Assembly: GCF_001305295.1 (NCBI RefSeq)
Contig: NZ_LJSI01000053.1
Coordinates: 558,001 to 622,000 of the forward strand
Length of the DNA: 64,000 bases
Direction: 5' to 3'
Origin: Neptunomonas antarctica
GTDB lineage: Bacteria > Pseudomonadota > Gammaproteobacteria > Pseudomonadales > Balneatricaceae
The notes beneath the pieces are model-generated. The model had not been told where the DNA came from, did no database searches, and saw only the letters and a list, made by a program, of their open reading frames with translations. Position numbers and translations under genes: made by a program. Positions 34,469-43,244 of the stretch are shown in pieces; the stretch's first letter is position 1, and each line of letters opens with the position of its first letter.

Positions 34469-36031
34469 TTAGAGACCTTGCTCATCCGCCATTTTTTTCG
34501 CGATCTGCGGTGCAGTCCACAATGAAGGTAGCAATACCAGCGATACGGGTACGGCCGTGACAACAATGAATGATTGCAGCGCTGAAATACCGCCTGATCC
34601 GATGGAGATCAGAAGTGCAGCAACGACACCCATCATGACGCCCCAGAAGACACGTACAGAGCTTTTCGGATGATCCGTTCCTGTCATTACCATGGAGACG
34701 GCATATGTCATGGAGTCTCCGGTGGTGGCAACAAAGATAGTGGTCAGGATCAGAAACAGTACTGAGATAAAGAAGCCCATCGGTAGCTGTTCAGTAATCG
34801 CCAGCAGGGCCGCCGGTAAATTGAATCCTGTGAAGGGTTCAGAAATCACGCCGGGGTTCGCCAGTTCAAAGGCCAGGCCACTACCACCCACAATCGTAAA
34901 CCAGAAGCAGGTGATAACGGGTGCCACGATTGAGATCATAAGTATCATTTGACGGATAGTGCGGCCACGGGAAATACGTGCAACGAACATCGCCATCAGT
35001 GGGCCGTAACCCAGAAACCAGCCCCAGAAAAACACAGTCCACCAGTCTAACCAGCCTGGGCTGGCACGAAAGGTTGCCATTGGGATGAATTTATCCAGGT
35101 AGATGCCAAAAGAGTGCAGGTAACTATCAATGATAAAGGCGGTTGGACCAAAAATCAGTATAAACGCCATCAGAGCAACGGCGAGAACCACATTAGCGCG
35201 GCTCAATATTTGTATACCACGGGTCACCCCACTAACCGCAGACAGTGTATAGATGGCGATCAGCCCGAGTAGAATGATGATCTGAGTAGTGTAGGTGTTA
35301 GGAATGCCAAAAAGTTTTTCCAGTCCAAAGCTGACTTGCAGCCCAAGAAAACCGATCGGGCCAACGGTACCAGCCACCACTGCTAAAACACAGCAGGAGT
35401 CAACAATGGCACCAAAAGGGCCTTTCATAACGCGATCACCAAAGACTGGATACAGCAAGGTGCGCGGCTTGAGCGGCAATCCTTTTTCATAATGCAGGTA
35501 CATGTAAACAATGGCTGTCAGGCTACCGAGAATCGCCCAGGCAAGAAAGCCCCAGTGCATAAAGCTTTGCGCTAATGCATTGTAGGCCGCTTCCGCTGTG
35601 CCTGTTTCACCACCGAATAACGGTGGTGGAGAGGTAAAGTGAGCCATAGGCTCAGCTGCTGCCCAAAATACACCGCCACCCGCAAGTAGCGTACACATGA
35701 TGATGGATATCCACTGGAAGGTTGACATTTCAGGGGCTTTTAAACCGCCGAGAACAACCGCACCAGTGCGTCCGATCGCCAGAATAATACCAATGACAAA
35801 TGTCAGCAATAAGAGTACTTGCCAATAGGCTCCGAAATACTTAGTGGATGTGGCAAATGCGCTATTGACCCAGCCAGACATCATGTCGATGTCATAGAGT
35901 GCCAATATTGCAAACAGCACTATCGTGCCGCCACTGATAAGGAATACAGGTATATCTACACCTGCCAGCCATGTGCCTTGGCTATTATCTGGCGCGTCAG
36001 TCGCCAGAGAAGCCTGAGTTGTTTTACTCAT
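34469..36031 (-). CDS. BCCT-family transporter (betaine/carnitine/choline type)
   Basis: A 520-aa inner-membrane secondary transporter with about twelve hydrophobic segments. The family is recognised by GGGVFWAAAEPMAHFTSPPP (near residue 105), the Trp-rich signature DWWTVFFWGWFLGYGPLMA (about 325) and GVTRGIQILSRAN before it. BCCT carriers import quaternary ammonium compounds such as glycine betaine, carnitine, choline or DMSP, driven by Na+ or H+. The short C-terminus argues against osmotic gating, so it is more likely a nutrient importer. Upstream on the same strand are the M19 and aldehyde dehydrogenase genes. Confidence 0.93.
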   Translation of the reverse strand: MSKTTQASLATDAPDNSQGTWLAGVDIPVFLISGGTIVLFAILALYDIDMMSGWVNSAFATSTKYFGAYWQVLLLLTFVIGIILAIGRTGAVVLGGLKAPEMSTFQWISIIMCTLLAGGGVFWAAAEPMAHFTSPPPLFGGETGTAEAAYNALAQSFMHWGFLAWAILGSLTAIVYMYLHYEKGLPLKPRTLLYPVFGDRVMKGPFGAIVDSCCVLAVVAGTVGPIGFLGLQVSFGLEKLFGIPNTYTTQIIILLGLIAIYTLSAVSGVTRGIQILSRANVVLAVALMAFILIFGPTAFIIDSYLHSFGIYLDKFIPMATFRASPGWLDWWTVFFWGWFLGYGPLMAMFVARISRGRTIRQMILMISIVAPVITCFWFTIVGGSGLAFELANPGVISEPFTGFNLPAALLAITEQLPMGFFISVLFLILTTIFVATTGDSMTYAVSMVMTGTDHPKSSVRVFWGVMMGVVAALLISIGSGGISALQSFIVVTAVPVSLVLLPSLWTAPQIAKKMADEQGL

Positions 36032-36115
36032 GTGAGTCTCCTGATGGATCTCTTATAGTTATTAGTTGATCAGGTCATTTATTGATACAAGGAGTCGCTA
36101 TTGCTCTCCTTATTA

Positions 36116-37126
36116 TCAAACGCCTACATTTAGTGGCTTAAGTGCATCATCCAGAAAGTTAAGCCAGTTCAGACCCATGACTTTGGCCACATCGTCCGGG
36201 CTAAAACCACGCGCTAACAGTCCATTGGTAATGTTTGGGAAGTCTCGGCTATCCTTGAACCAGGACAATGGCCGAGGCCAGTTGGCGTTGGCTTTAGATC
36301 CTTCGCCGTAATCCATATCTTTTGACCAGCGGCCGTTGCGCATCCATTCAAGAATCGATAAGGGTTGTTCCTGACAAAGATCAGTTCCAATACCGATATG
36401 ATCGATCCCCATTAGTTCTGCGGTGCTGGTGACCATGTCGCAAAACTCATTTAGCGTGCAGTCCGGGCCATTTTTCAGATGGAAAGGGTACAGGCTGAAG
36501 CCCAGTAAGCCGCCGGATTCACCGAGTGCTCTGAGTACTGTATCGGACTTGTTGCGTTTGGCTTCGTGGAAGCTGGTAGGATTTGCATGTGAAATCACAA
36601 TCGGACGCTGTGAAATCTCAATGGCTTCCAGCGTACTGCGTTCTGCACTATGGCTCATATCGATAACCATACCGACGCGATTCATCTCTTTAATCGCCTG
36701 GCGGCCAAATCGAGTCACACCGCTATCTTCAGCTTCGTAGCAACCGCAGGCCAGTAGGCTTTGGTTGTTATAGGTAAGCTGCATAATCATCAGGTTCAGC
36801 TCGCGCATCACCTCAATCATGCCGATATCATCTTCAATCGGAGAGCAGTTCTGCGCACCAAACATGATGCCCACTTTGCCGAGTTGTTTAGCGTGGCGTA
36901 TATCCGACGCACTTTTAACCGGCATAATCAGGTCGCTATTTTGCTCGAAAAGCCGGTTCCATTCCGAAATCCGCAGCAGTGTTTCACGAATTTGCTCGTG
37001 GTAAACGATGGTGGCATGCACCATCGTTACACCACCTTCGTGTAGCTGCTCGAAGATTTTACGGTTCCAGTTCGAATACTGCAGACCGTCAATCACAATC
37101 AGATCATTATGCAGTGCATTATTCAT
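36116..37126 (-). CDS. Membrane dipeptidase-like protein (peptidase M19), variant active site
   Basis: A 336-aa TIM-barrel protein of the M19/renal dipeptidase family. Recognised by VIDGLQYSNWNRKIF at the N-terminus, DMSHSAERS, VISHANP and IGIGTDLCQ. The canonical metal ligands His-x-Asp (DGHND) are absent: that position reads DGLQYSNW. The bridging Glu (usually GxEG) reads GAQN. The two later histidines are kept (DMSH, ISHAN). The same substitutions occur, as far as I recall, in the Pseudomonas dipeptidase-like gene of the glycine-betaine catabolic locus, so this is probably a distinct subfamily. It is 14 bases after the aldehyde dehydrogenase gene. Confidence 0.85.
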   Translation of the reverse strand: MNNALHNDLIVIDGLQYSNWNRKIFEQLHEGGVTMVHATIVYHEQIRETLLRISEWNRLFEQNSDLIMPVKSASDIRHAKQLGKVGIMFGAQNCSPIEDDIGMIEVMRELNLMIMQLTYNNQSLLACGCYEAEDSGVTRFGRQAIKEMNRVGMVIDMSHSAERSTLEAIEISQRPIVISHANPTSFHEAKRNKSDTVLRALGESGGLLGFSLYPFHLKNGPDCTLNEFCDMVTSTAELMGIDHIGIGTDLCQEQPLSILEWMRNGRWSKDMDYGEGSKANANWPRPLSWFKDSRDFPNITNGLLARGFSPDDVAKVMGLNWLNFLDDALKPLNVGV

Positions 37127-37139
37127 GGGTCTGCTCCTG

Positions 37140-38585
37140 TCAGGCGCGGATGTAAGTCGTTTTTACAACGGTATAAAACTCTTTCGCATAGGTGCCCTGT
37201 TCACGCGGTCCAAAGCTGGAGTCTTTACGTCCACCGAATGGCACGTGGTAATCAGTACCCGCTGTCGGCAGGTTAACCATCACGCAGCCTGTTTTGGCAT
37301 TGCGTTTGAAGTCAGTGGCGTATTTCAGCGATGCTGTACAGATACCACCGGTCAGACCAAAGTTGGTATCGTTCAGCGTCGCCAGCGCTTCTGCGTAATC
37401 TTTAACTTTGATCACACAAGCGATAGGAGCAAAGGCTTCTTCACGGTTGATCGTCATAGCATTGGTAGTATTGGTGAACAGTGCTGGCTGCATGTAGTAG
37501 CCTTCGGTTTCTTCCGTCAGTACTTCACCACCATAAACCAGCGTACCACCTTCATTTTTAGCGGAATCTAAATAGCCAAGGTTCTGTTCCATCTGGCGCG
37601 CATCAGCGACTGCACCGATGTGTACACCGGCTTTTAATGGATGACCCACCACCAGTTTTTTCATACGCTCAATCACGGCAGCAACGAAACGATCATGGAT
37701 GCCTTCCGTGACGATTAAACGCGAAGAGGCTGTACATTTCTGGCCTGTACCGCCGTAAGCACCACCGACAGCGCATTCGACCGCATTATCAAGGTCCGCA
37801 TCATCCAAAACGACCAGTGCGTTTTTGCTGCCCATTTCAAGCTGACATTTCACCAGGTTAGCCGCGGTAGCCATGGCAACTTTACGGCCCGTTTCAAGAG
37901 AACCGGTAAAGGTTAGTGCGTTGATACCACGAGAGTTGATGAGCACGTCACCGACTTCAGCACCAGGACCCATAACCAGGTTGAATGTACCTGCTGGTAA
38001 TCCTTGGCGAGAGATGATTTCAGTTAGCGCCCAGGCACTTGCCGGAACCTGATTCGCTGGTTTGAAAACCACAGCGTTACCAAACGCTAAGGCTGGCGCA
38101 ATTTTCCAGGCGCCGGTGGCTGTCGGGAAGTTCCATGGAGTAATAACACCCACGACGCCTACTGGCTCACGACGGGTTTCAATCTCAACACCCGGACGAA
38201 CGGAATCAGCAGTTTCGCCCATTTGGCGCAGCACTTCAGCGGCGTAGTAATGGAAGAACTGACCTGAGCGGTAAGTTTCGCCAACACCTTCTGCCAGCGT
38301 TTTACCTTCTTCGCGAGCGAGCAGTTCGCCAAGCTCATCTTTACGTGCAACCAGCTCGTCGCCAATCGCCATAAGAACAGAATAACGTCGTTCTAAACCG
38401 CTCTTAGCCCATTCGGCCTGGCCAACAGCAGCGGCTGTGATAGCTGCTTCAGTCTGAGCTTTATCCGCTTGAGCATAGTGACCGATTACGTCGCTGGTAT
38501 CGGCTGGGCTGATGTTAGCCAGGTTACCCTTGTTGCCTTCTACCCACTCACCTGCGATGTAATTTTTGAATACTGAATCAGACAT
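37140..38585 (-). CDS. Aldehyde dehydrogenase, likely 2-oxoglutarate-semialdehyde type
   Basis: A 481-aa NAD(P)-dependent aldehyde dehydrogenase. Landmarks are TPWNFPTATGAWKIAPAL (cofactor strand), TFTGSLETGR, LEMGSKNALVV (general-base Glu), and the catalytic Cys in GGTGQKCTASSR (about residue 285). The ending TDYHVPFGGRKDSSFGPREQ followed by FYTVVKTTY is characteristic of the 2-oxoglutarate-semialdehyde (2,5-dioxopentanoate) dehydrogenase group used in hydroxyproline and sugar-acid catabolism. Substrate is inferred, not proved. It is the first gene of the minus-strand operon and diverges from the LysR gene. Confidence 0.87.
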   Translation of the reverse strand: MSDSVFKNYIAGEWVEGNKGNLANISPADTSDVIGHYAQADKAQTEAAITAAAVGQAEWAKSGLERRYSVLMAIGDELVARKDELGELLAREEGKTLAEGVGETYRSGQFFHYYAAEVLRQMGETADSVRPGVEIETRREPVGVVGVITPWNFPTATGAWKIAPALAFGNAVVFKPANQVPASAWALTEIISRQGLPAGTFNLVMGPGAEVGDVLINSRGINALTFTGSLETGRKVAMATAANLVKCQLEMGSKNALVVLDDADLDNAVECAVGGAYGGTGQKCTASSRLIVTEGIHDRFVAAVIERMKKLVVGHPLKAGVHIGAVADARQMEQNLGYLDSAKNEGGTLVYGGEVLTEETEGYYMQPALFTNTTNAMTINREEAFAPIACVIKVKDYAEALATLNDTNFGLTGGICTASLKYATDFKRNAKTGCVMVNLPTAGTDYHVPFGGRKDSSFGPREQGTYAKEFYTVVKTTYIRA

Positions 38586-38662
38586 GTTGACCTCCGGAAT
38601 GTAGTTGGAATGATCATAAAACTTGTGCTGTAATAATAAAAATTAATAAATAATATCTAACA

Positions 38663-38677
38663 ATAAGGTTTCCTTAT
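38663..38677 (+). promoter_or_regulatory. LysR-type box overlapping the LysR gene's ribosome-binding site
   Basis: ATAAGGTTTCCTTAT is a perfect 6-bp dyad with the T-N11-A pattern of LysR-regulator boxes, ending one base before the regulator's start codon. TAAGG within it also serves as the Shine-Dalgarno sequence. Bound regulator would repress its own gene. Confidence 0.6.
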
Positions 38678-38678
38678 C

Positions 38679-39572
38679 ATGCTTCCAGAATTAAAAGTGA
38701 CTCAGCTACGCCACTTTGTTTGGGTATCTGAATTAAAAGGGTTTCATGCCGCTGCAGAGAAAGCTCATCGTACCCAGCCTGCTATTTCGTTATCTATCCG
38801 TGATCTTGAAAATAAACTCGGCGAAGGGCTATTTGAAAAGCGCAATGCAAGAACAACTAAGACCGAGCTCACACCTTTTGGAAACTATTTTTTGCCCAAA
38901 GCCAAAGAGCTGATCGCGCATCATGACCGTATCGCAGAAGATATGATGCTGTTGTCCGAGCATAAAACCGGACACTTGCGGCTTGCCTCCGTGCCTTCTA
39001 TTGCGAGCCGTGTTCTGCCCGATATCTTATTGAAATTTATTGCGAATTTACCCTCTCTGCATGTGAGTTTTTATGATGATAATTCTGATGCTGTGTTGAA
39101 AATGGTAGAAAATCAGCAAGTTGATTTTGGTATTTGTCATCTGCTTCACGAGCAGGATCATAGCGATAAAGCATTTACGCCTATCTGGGAGGATCGTATT
39201 GGTGTGGTGTGTCCTAAGGGTCATCCGTTGGCAGATAAACAGGGAGTGCATTGGAAGGATCTGCGGCAGCATCGGTTGATTAGCAATGGAACCTCTCGGT
39301 TATTAGAAGATACCGAAGCACACCCGCTGCTGGGACATTCTCAGTTTTATGTGTCCAACATGATCTCGTTAATCGCGATGCTGGAGGCAGGTTTCGGGAT
39401 TACAACATTGCCCTGGTATGCTTTTCCTAAAGAAAGTACCACGCTGCAATTTGTACCTCTGGAAGCACCAGAAGTGACGCGGCGGATCGGTATTGTAAAA
39501 TTGAACAACAAGTCCCTGACGCCACCGGCTCAGGCGCTGGTTGATTTTATCCTTGAACAAACTAAAAAGTGA
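38679..39572 (+). CDS. LysR-family transcriptional regulator
   Basis: A 297-aa regulator. The N-terminal HTH is RHFVWVSELKGFHAAAEKAHRTQPAISLSIRDLE (residues 10-43, split), followed by LFEKRN and a linker helix. The C-terminal periplasmic-binding-like domain covers about 93-295, with HLRLASVPSIASRVLPDIL. Its ligand is unknown. It diverges from the aldehyde dehydrogenase operon by 93 bases, the classic layout for a regulator of that operon, and a box-like palindrome overlaps its own start. Confidence 0.93.
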   Translation: MLPELKVTQLRHFVWVSELKGFHAAAEKAHRTQPAISLSIRDLENKLGEGLFEKRNARTTKTELTPFGNYFLPKAKELIAHHDRIAEDMMLLSEHKTGHLRLASVPSIASRVLPDILLKFIANLPSLHVSFYDDNSDAVLKMVENQQVDFGICHLLHEQDHSDKAFTPIWEDRIGVVCPKGHPLADKQGVHWKDLRQHRLISNGTSRLLEDTEAHPLLGHSQFYVSNMISLIAMLEAGFGITTLPWYAFPKESTTLQFVPLEAPEVTRRIGIVKLNNKSLTPPAQALVDFILEQTKK

Positions 39573-39793
39573 TAGGGGCACGTATCAGCAGACTATTTTA
39601 TAAGAAAGATCACGCGAAAAATATGACGTGGTTATAGGAAAAATAACGGTTTATGGTGATTTGATAAGTATTGCTTATCGCATGATATAACCTTTTGATT
39701 TGAGTATTATTGCCTGTTTGGCAGATGATGAGTTGCCGGTTGATGGCGGAGTGACGAAAACCAGATGTGAGCCAACAAACGAGGATAAAAATA

Positions 39794-41524
39794 ATGATAT
39801 CGCCAGCAGCCATTAACGCAGCCCTAAGGGGTGATAACGCATTGCCATTACGGCCGATTAACCAGGTTATGAATCTGGAGCGGTTAGGGGCAATGCATCA
39901 GAGCCGATTAAGTTTTATGCGCACTTTAGTGCGTCGTATTATGCGTGAACGCTGGCAGATTGCGCCGGCACGTTTTGAACTTGATGCACAGGGTTACGGC
40001 ACGCTGGTATACGAAGTTAAAGCCCCTCATGGGTTGTTTAGTTTCGTTTTATTTTCCAGTTATCTGGCCCCGGAAGACCGCAATGATCGTGTCATTGCGA
40101 CGCAGTGGGATCTCACCATGGCGTTGGTGGACGGTCAGGTTGACACTATATATCTTGAAAAATTACGTCAAAATGTTCCTAAGCAGGAAGCCGGGCGGGT
40201 TGACTCACGTGTGTTCGTTTTATCACGTGCTAATCGTAGTGCGCGCAATTTTGATTATGTCGTTAATCAGTTAGCCAAAGGTGAGCAGCCGGATGTCGCC
40301 AAAATTGCACAAGTAGGTTATCTGTATCGAACCACTGCTGTTTACGGCAGTGGTAAGTTGGGCATGGCGGACTGGGAAAAGGTCTCGACTCGTTACCCTG
40401 ACTTCGCACGCCCTTTTGCTGCTGAGATGTTTTCGTGTTTAATGTTGCGCAATTTCAGCCTGTTACAGGTAGAGCATATTGCAAAGCATCAGGCACCGGA
40501 TTCTTTTAGGCCTATGCAGCCCAAGATTAAACGTTTCTTTGGTATCGGTAATTCAACGGGTTTGGGAATGGCGCCGTATCTGATTAATCATCCTATCTTG
40601 ATTAATCAATGGGTGGAGATGCGTGAATTGGCATTGGCACGTATTAGGGTGTTGGGGGGGATTGATGCGCATATCTGCCAGCAGCTGGAAGCGTTGATTC
40701 AGCGCTGCTGTGTGCATACCGCTGAAACGGTAACGGAAGATGAGTGGCAAACGCGTAATAATAAGCAAGTCCTTAACGATATGGATGCGCTTAAAGAGCG
40801 TGTGGCCGTTTCTTTTAATGATTGGAATGAATTATTGAGCTGGAGCGAGAAGTACTGCTCGTTACAAGGTCAGGAGATGCTGATCTCCATGATGTTAGAG
40901 CTGTACCCTGAGTTGGTGGATGATCTTGAAGATTATCATACAGCAGAAGAGTTCTTAGACCTTGATCCGCTGATGCCGGTACAGCAATTAAAAGAGATGA
41001 TAGAACAGCGTTATGACTGGGCGCTGGCGATCGACTTTACGGCGGAGGGCGCCCGCGAAATATTCTGGTATCGCTCAGAAGAAAAAATGGAACCGCGCTT
41101 GGGTGGTTGTGAGCTGGAAGAGGGCAGGAAAAAACAGATGGCACTCGGTGTGGGTTATGCCGTGCGTAAATGCTATGACCAGTTATGTGAATATGTTGCC
41201 GCTTATCCAGAACATACGACCGCTCGCTTTATGGTGGCTCGTCCAAAGTTGAGAGGTATAGTGCGCCGCATTCAGACCATGAGTAAATGTGTCTATGGTG
41301 ATATTCAGGCCAACCTGCTCGATAAAAATGTGCTGCCCATGCACTTGCTACGTGCCAAATTAGCCTTTTTTGGTGTCGGTAAATTTGATCCAAGGTCGCG
41401 TTTATGGGTACGTAATACCATGTTTCAGGGTGCTCCGTTATTGGAAGATATCGGTAAAACCTTTAATGACGACTGGTTTATGCCTTTATCACCAAAGCCA
41501 GAATCAGTAACCCCGCAACAGTAG
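39794..41524 (+). CDS. Large uncharacterised protein
   Basis: A 576-aa protein I do not recognise. It has no signal peptide or membrane segment and is rich in Arg, Leu and charged helices; the N-terminal half has LFSFVLFSSYLAPEDRNDRVIATQ (split) and RVDSRVFVLSRANRSARNF, the middle KRFFGIGNSTGLGMAPYLINH, and the C-terminus FFGVGKFDPRSRLWVRNTMFQG. No nucleotide-binding or metal motif is clear, although GIGNSTGLGM is Gly-rich. The start at 39794 follows a GAGG. It lies 9 bases before the DUF3726 gene, indicating an operon. Start at 39767 is possible but lacks a site. Confidence 0.85.
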   Translation: MISPAAINAALRGDNALPLRPINQVMNLERLGAMHQSRLSFMRTLVRRIMRERWQIAPARFELDAQGYGTLVYEVKAPHGLFSFVLFSSYLAPEDRNDRVIATQWDLTMALVDGQVDTIYLEKLRQNVPKQEAGRVDSRVFVLSRANRSARNFDYVVNQLAKGEQPDVAKIAQVGYLYRTTAVYGSGKLGMADWEKVSTRYPDFARPFAAEMFSCLMLRNFSLLQVEHIAKHQAPDSFRPMQPKIKRFFGIGNSTGLGMAPYLINHPILINQWVEMRELALARIRVLGGIDAHICQQLEALIQRCCVHTAETVTEDEWQTRNNKQVLNDMDALKERVAVSFNDWNELLSWSEKYCSLQGQEMLISMMLELYPELVDDLEDYHTAEEFLDLDPLMPVQQLKEMIEQRYDWALAIDFTAEGAREIFWYRSEEKMEPRLGGCELEEGRKKQMALGVGYAVRKCYDQLCEYVAAYPEHTTARFMVARPKLRGIVRRIQTMSKCVYGDIQANLLDKNVLPMHLLRAKLAFFGVGKFDPRSRLWVRNTMFQGAPLLEDIGKTFNDDWFMPLSPKPESVTPQQ

Positions 41525-41533
41525 GAGAACGCT

Positions 41534-42283
41534 ATGCATGTATCAATGATAGAACTGAAAGCTGCTCTGCGCCGCTGTTTTGAAGCGAGTGGTTATTTTG
41601 TCGGTAATTATGAAGACGCCGCCAATATGATTTTGTGGCTGGAAAAACACGGACTCAATGGCTTAGGTGAGTTAAAAAGAGCGATCTCTTACATCAAAGA
41701 AGACAAAGAAAAGCCACTAAGCATCATGATATACGAAGATAGCACATCGGCTATTATTGATAGCAATGGCCGTAGTGCGCTGAACTGTATCGCGGCTTCT
41801 GTCGACCTTGCTCATGCCAAAGCGTTGGAGTGTGGCATCGCAACAGTGACAGTACATAACTGCCATAATCGTATGTTTGTACTTAAAGCGCTGACTGATT
41901 GTGGGCGGCGCGGTATCAGTGCTGCAGCTTATTGGCAAAATGGCTCACAGGTTGTAACTGAACATACGGTGGCTATTAAAGCAGGTGCCCGCTACCCGAG
42001 TTATAGTGAGGCAACCACTAATTTGGCGTCCACCGTGGGAGAAAAGCAAGCATTGACGATTATCTGCAGCTCTCGTGTTGACCTGACGGCCTCTTTACAA
42101 CAGTCCAAAGGCAACACTAATGCGCGCTATGTCAGTGCGTTGCAGGTCGAAAAAAATAAGGAATACAGTGTAGATCACGGTATCGAAATTGATGAAACAC
42201 TGTGGGCGGAGATAAACCATATCGGTGAAGGGATTCTTGTAGAGAATACAGAGCGTTCCCGGATGGGTGCTGGTGGAAGGTAG
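41534..42283 (+). CDS. DUF3726-like protein, possibly related to malate/lactate dehydrogenases
   Basis: A 249-aa protein. The N-terminus MIELKAALRRCFEASGYFVGNYEDAANMILWLEKHGLNG (split) resembles the DUF3726 start. The central DSNGRSALNCIAASVDLAHAKALECGIATVTVHNC resembles the NAD-binding core of the Ldh2/YlbC-type dehydrogenases. A catalytic His-x motif is not obvious (HNCHNRMF is the nearest). Enzymatic activity is therefore uncertain. It is coupled to the large unknown gene upstream and followed by a TauE-type permease after 57 bases. A GGAG precedes the ATG. Confidence 0.6.
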   Translation: MHVSMIELKAALRRCFEASGYFVGNYEDAANMILWLEKHGLNGLGELKRAISYIKEDKEKPLSIMIYEDSTSAIIDSNGRSALNCIAASVDLAHAKALECGIATVTVHNCHNRMFVLKALTDCGRRGISAAAYWQNGSQVVTEHTVAIKAGARYPSYSEATTNLASTVGEKQALTIICSSRVDLTASLQQSKGNTNARYVSALQVEKNKEYSVDHGIEIDETLWAEINHIGEGILVENTERSRMGAGGR

Positions 42284-42340
42284 AATGGTATTATTGGTCG
42301 TGTTATCGATAGTCTGATTAATAGCATGGAAAATAGTTAA

Positions 42341-43075
42341 ATGAGCTACTCGGCTTATGAGTTGCTAGCGCTATTGATCGTTACCAGTGGCGTTATTTTG
42401 CAAACCTGGGTTGGTATTGGCTTCGGTTTGCTGGCAGCGCCTCTGCTTTATCTGATAGATCCTGCCTATATACCGGCACCTATTTTAATTCTTGGTTTTT
42501 TCCTTTCGTTTTTGCTGGTATTGAATTCGCAGAATAAGGTGAGTTGGCGGCGCGTTTTGCCGGCGATTATTGCGCGTTTTCCAGGTTCCTTGTGCGGGGC
42601 AATGTTATTAGTTGCAGTGCCGGCCTATATGCTGAGTTTGCTGTTTGGCAGTATGTTGCTGGTAGCTGTGGGGGTTTCCTTGCGCACCTGTAAAGTGACG
42701 ATAACGCCTGTTAACTTATGTATTGGCGGTTTTTTTTCGGGCCTTGTTGGTACCGTTACCTCAGTCGGCGGGCCGCCTATTGCATTAGTCTACCAAGAAG
42801 AAAATAGAATCACTGCCCGCAATGAGTTGGCCGTTTTCTTTCTGATAGGTACGCCCATCTCGATCTTCTTCCTGGCTGTACAGGGAAGTGTTGCTCTGAG
42901 CGATGTGATGCTTAGTCTTAAAATGTTGCCGGGTGTATTTATCGGATTTGGCTGCGCTCATGTGTGGGACAGTCGTATTAACACCTCTTCTGCTAAGTCT
43001 GCGTTACTGGTGATATCCAGCGCATCGGCACTGGTTGTTTTGTATAAAGGTGTGTGCGGTTGGCTGGCTGTATAG
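42341..43075 (+). CDS. TauE/SafE-family permease (sulfite/organic-acid exporter type)
   Basis: A 244-aa inner-membrane protein with about seven to eight hydrophobic segments. The duplicated core shows GIGFGLLAAPLLYLIDPAYIPAP in the first half and GLVGTVTSVGGPPIALVYQ in the second, the signature of the TauE/SafE/DUF81 group. Members export sulfite or sulfoacetate during sulfonate catabolism, but the family is broad. It is the last gene of the unknown-DUF3726-TauE cluster; a sulfonate role is only a hypothesis. Confidence 0.85.
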   Translation: MSYSAYELLALLIVTSGVILQTWVGIGFGLLAAPLLYLIDPAYIPAPILILGFFLSFLLVLNSQNKVSWRRVLPAIIARFPGSLCGAMLLVAVPAYMLSLLFGSMLLVAVGVSLRTCKVTITPVNLCIGGFFSGLVGTVTSVGGPPIALVYQEENRITARNELAVFFLIGTPISIFFLAVQGSVALSDVMLSLKMLPGVFIGFGCAHVWDSRINTSSAKSALLVISSASALVVLYKGVCGWLAV

Positions 43076-43078
43076 CTG

Positions 43079-43111
43079 GCTTAACACGTTAAGCTGACGA
43101 AAGCGTTAAGC
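43079..43111. repeat. Short inverted and direct repeats after the TauE gene
   Basis: GCTTAAC (43079-43085) pairs with GTTAAGC (43088-43094), and GTTAAGC recurs at 43105-43111. It may form alternative hairpins at the end of the operon; no T-tract follows closely. Confidence 0.4.
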
Positions 43112-43244
43112 TTAGATTGTTTCTGTACCCCAGATCAGCGAAAATAGTCATCAATCCTATTTAACACATGCAGGTTTGCGCTTTCTGTTGGTAATGTACC
43201 GTCGGTAGCAGGCACCCTATGCATAACTCAGAAGATTCTATCTC

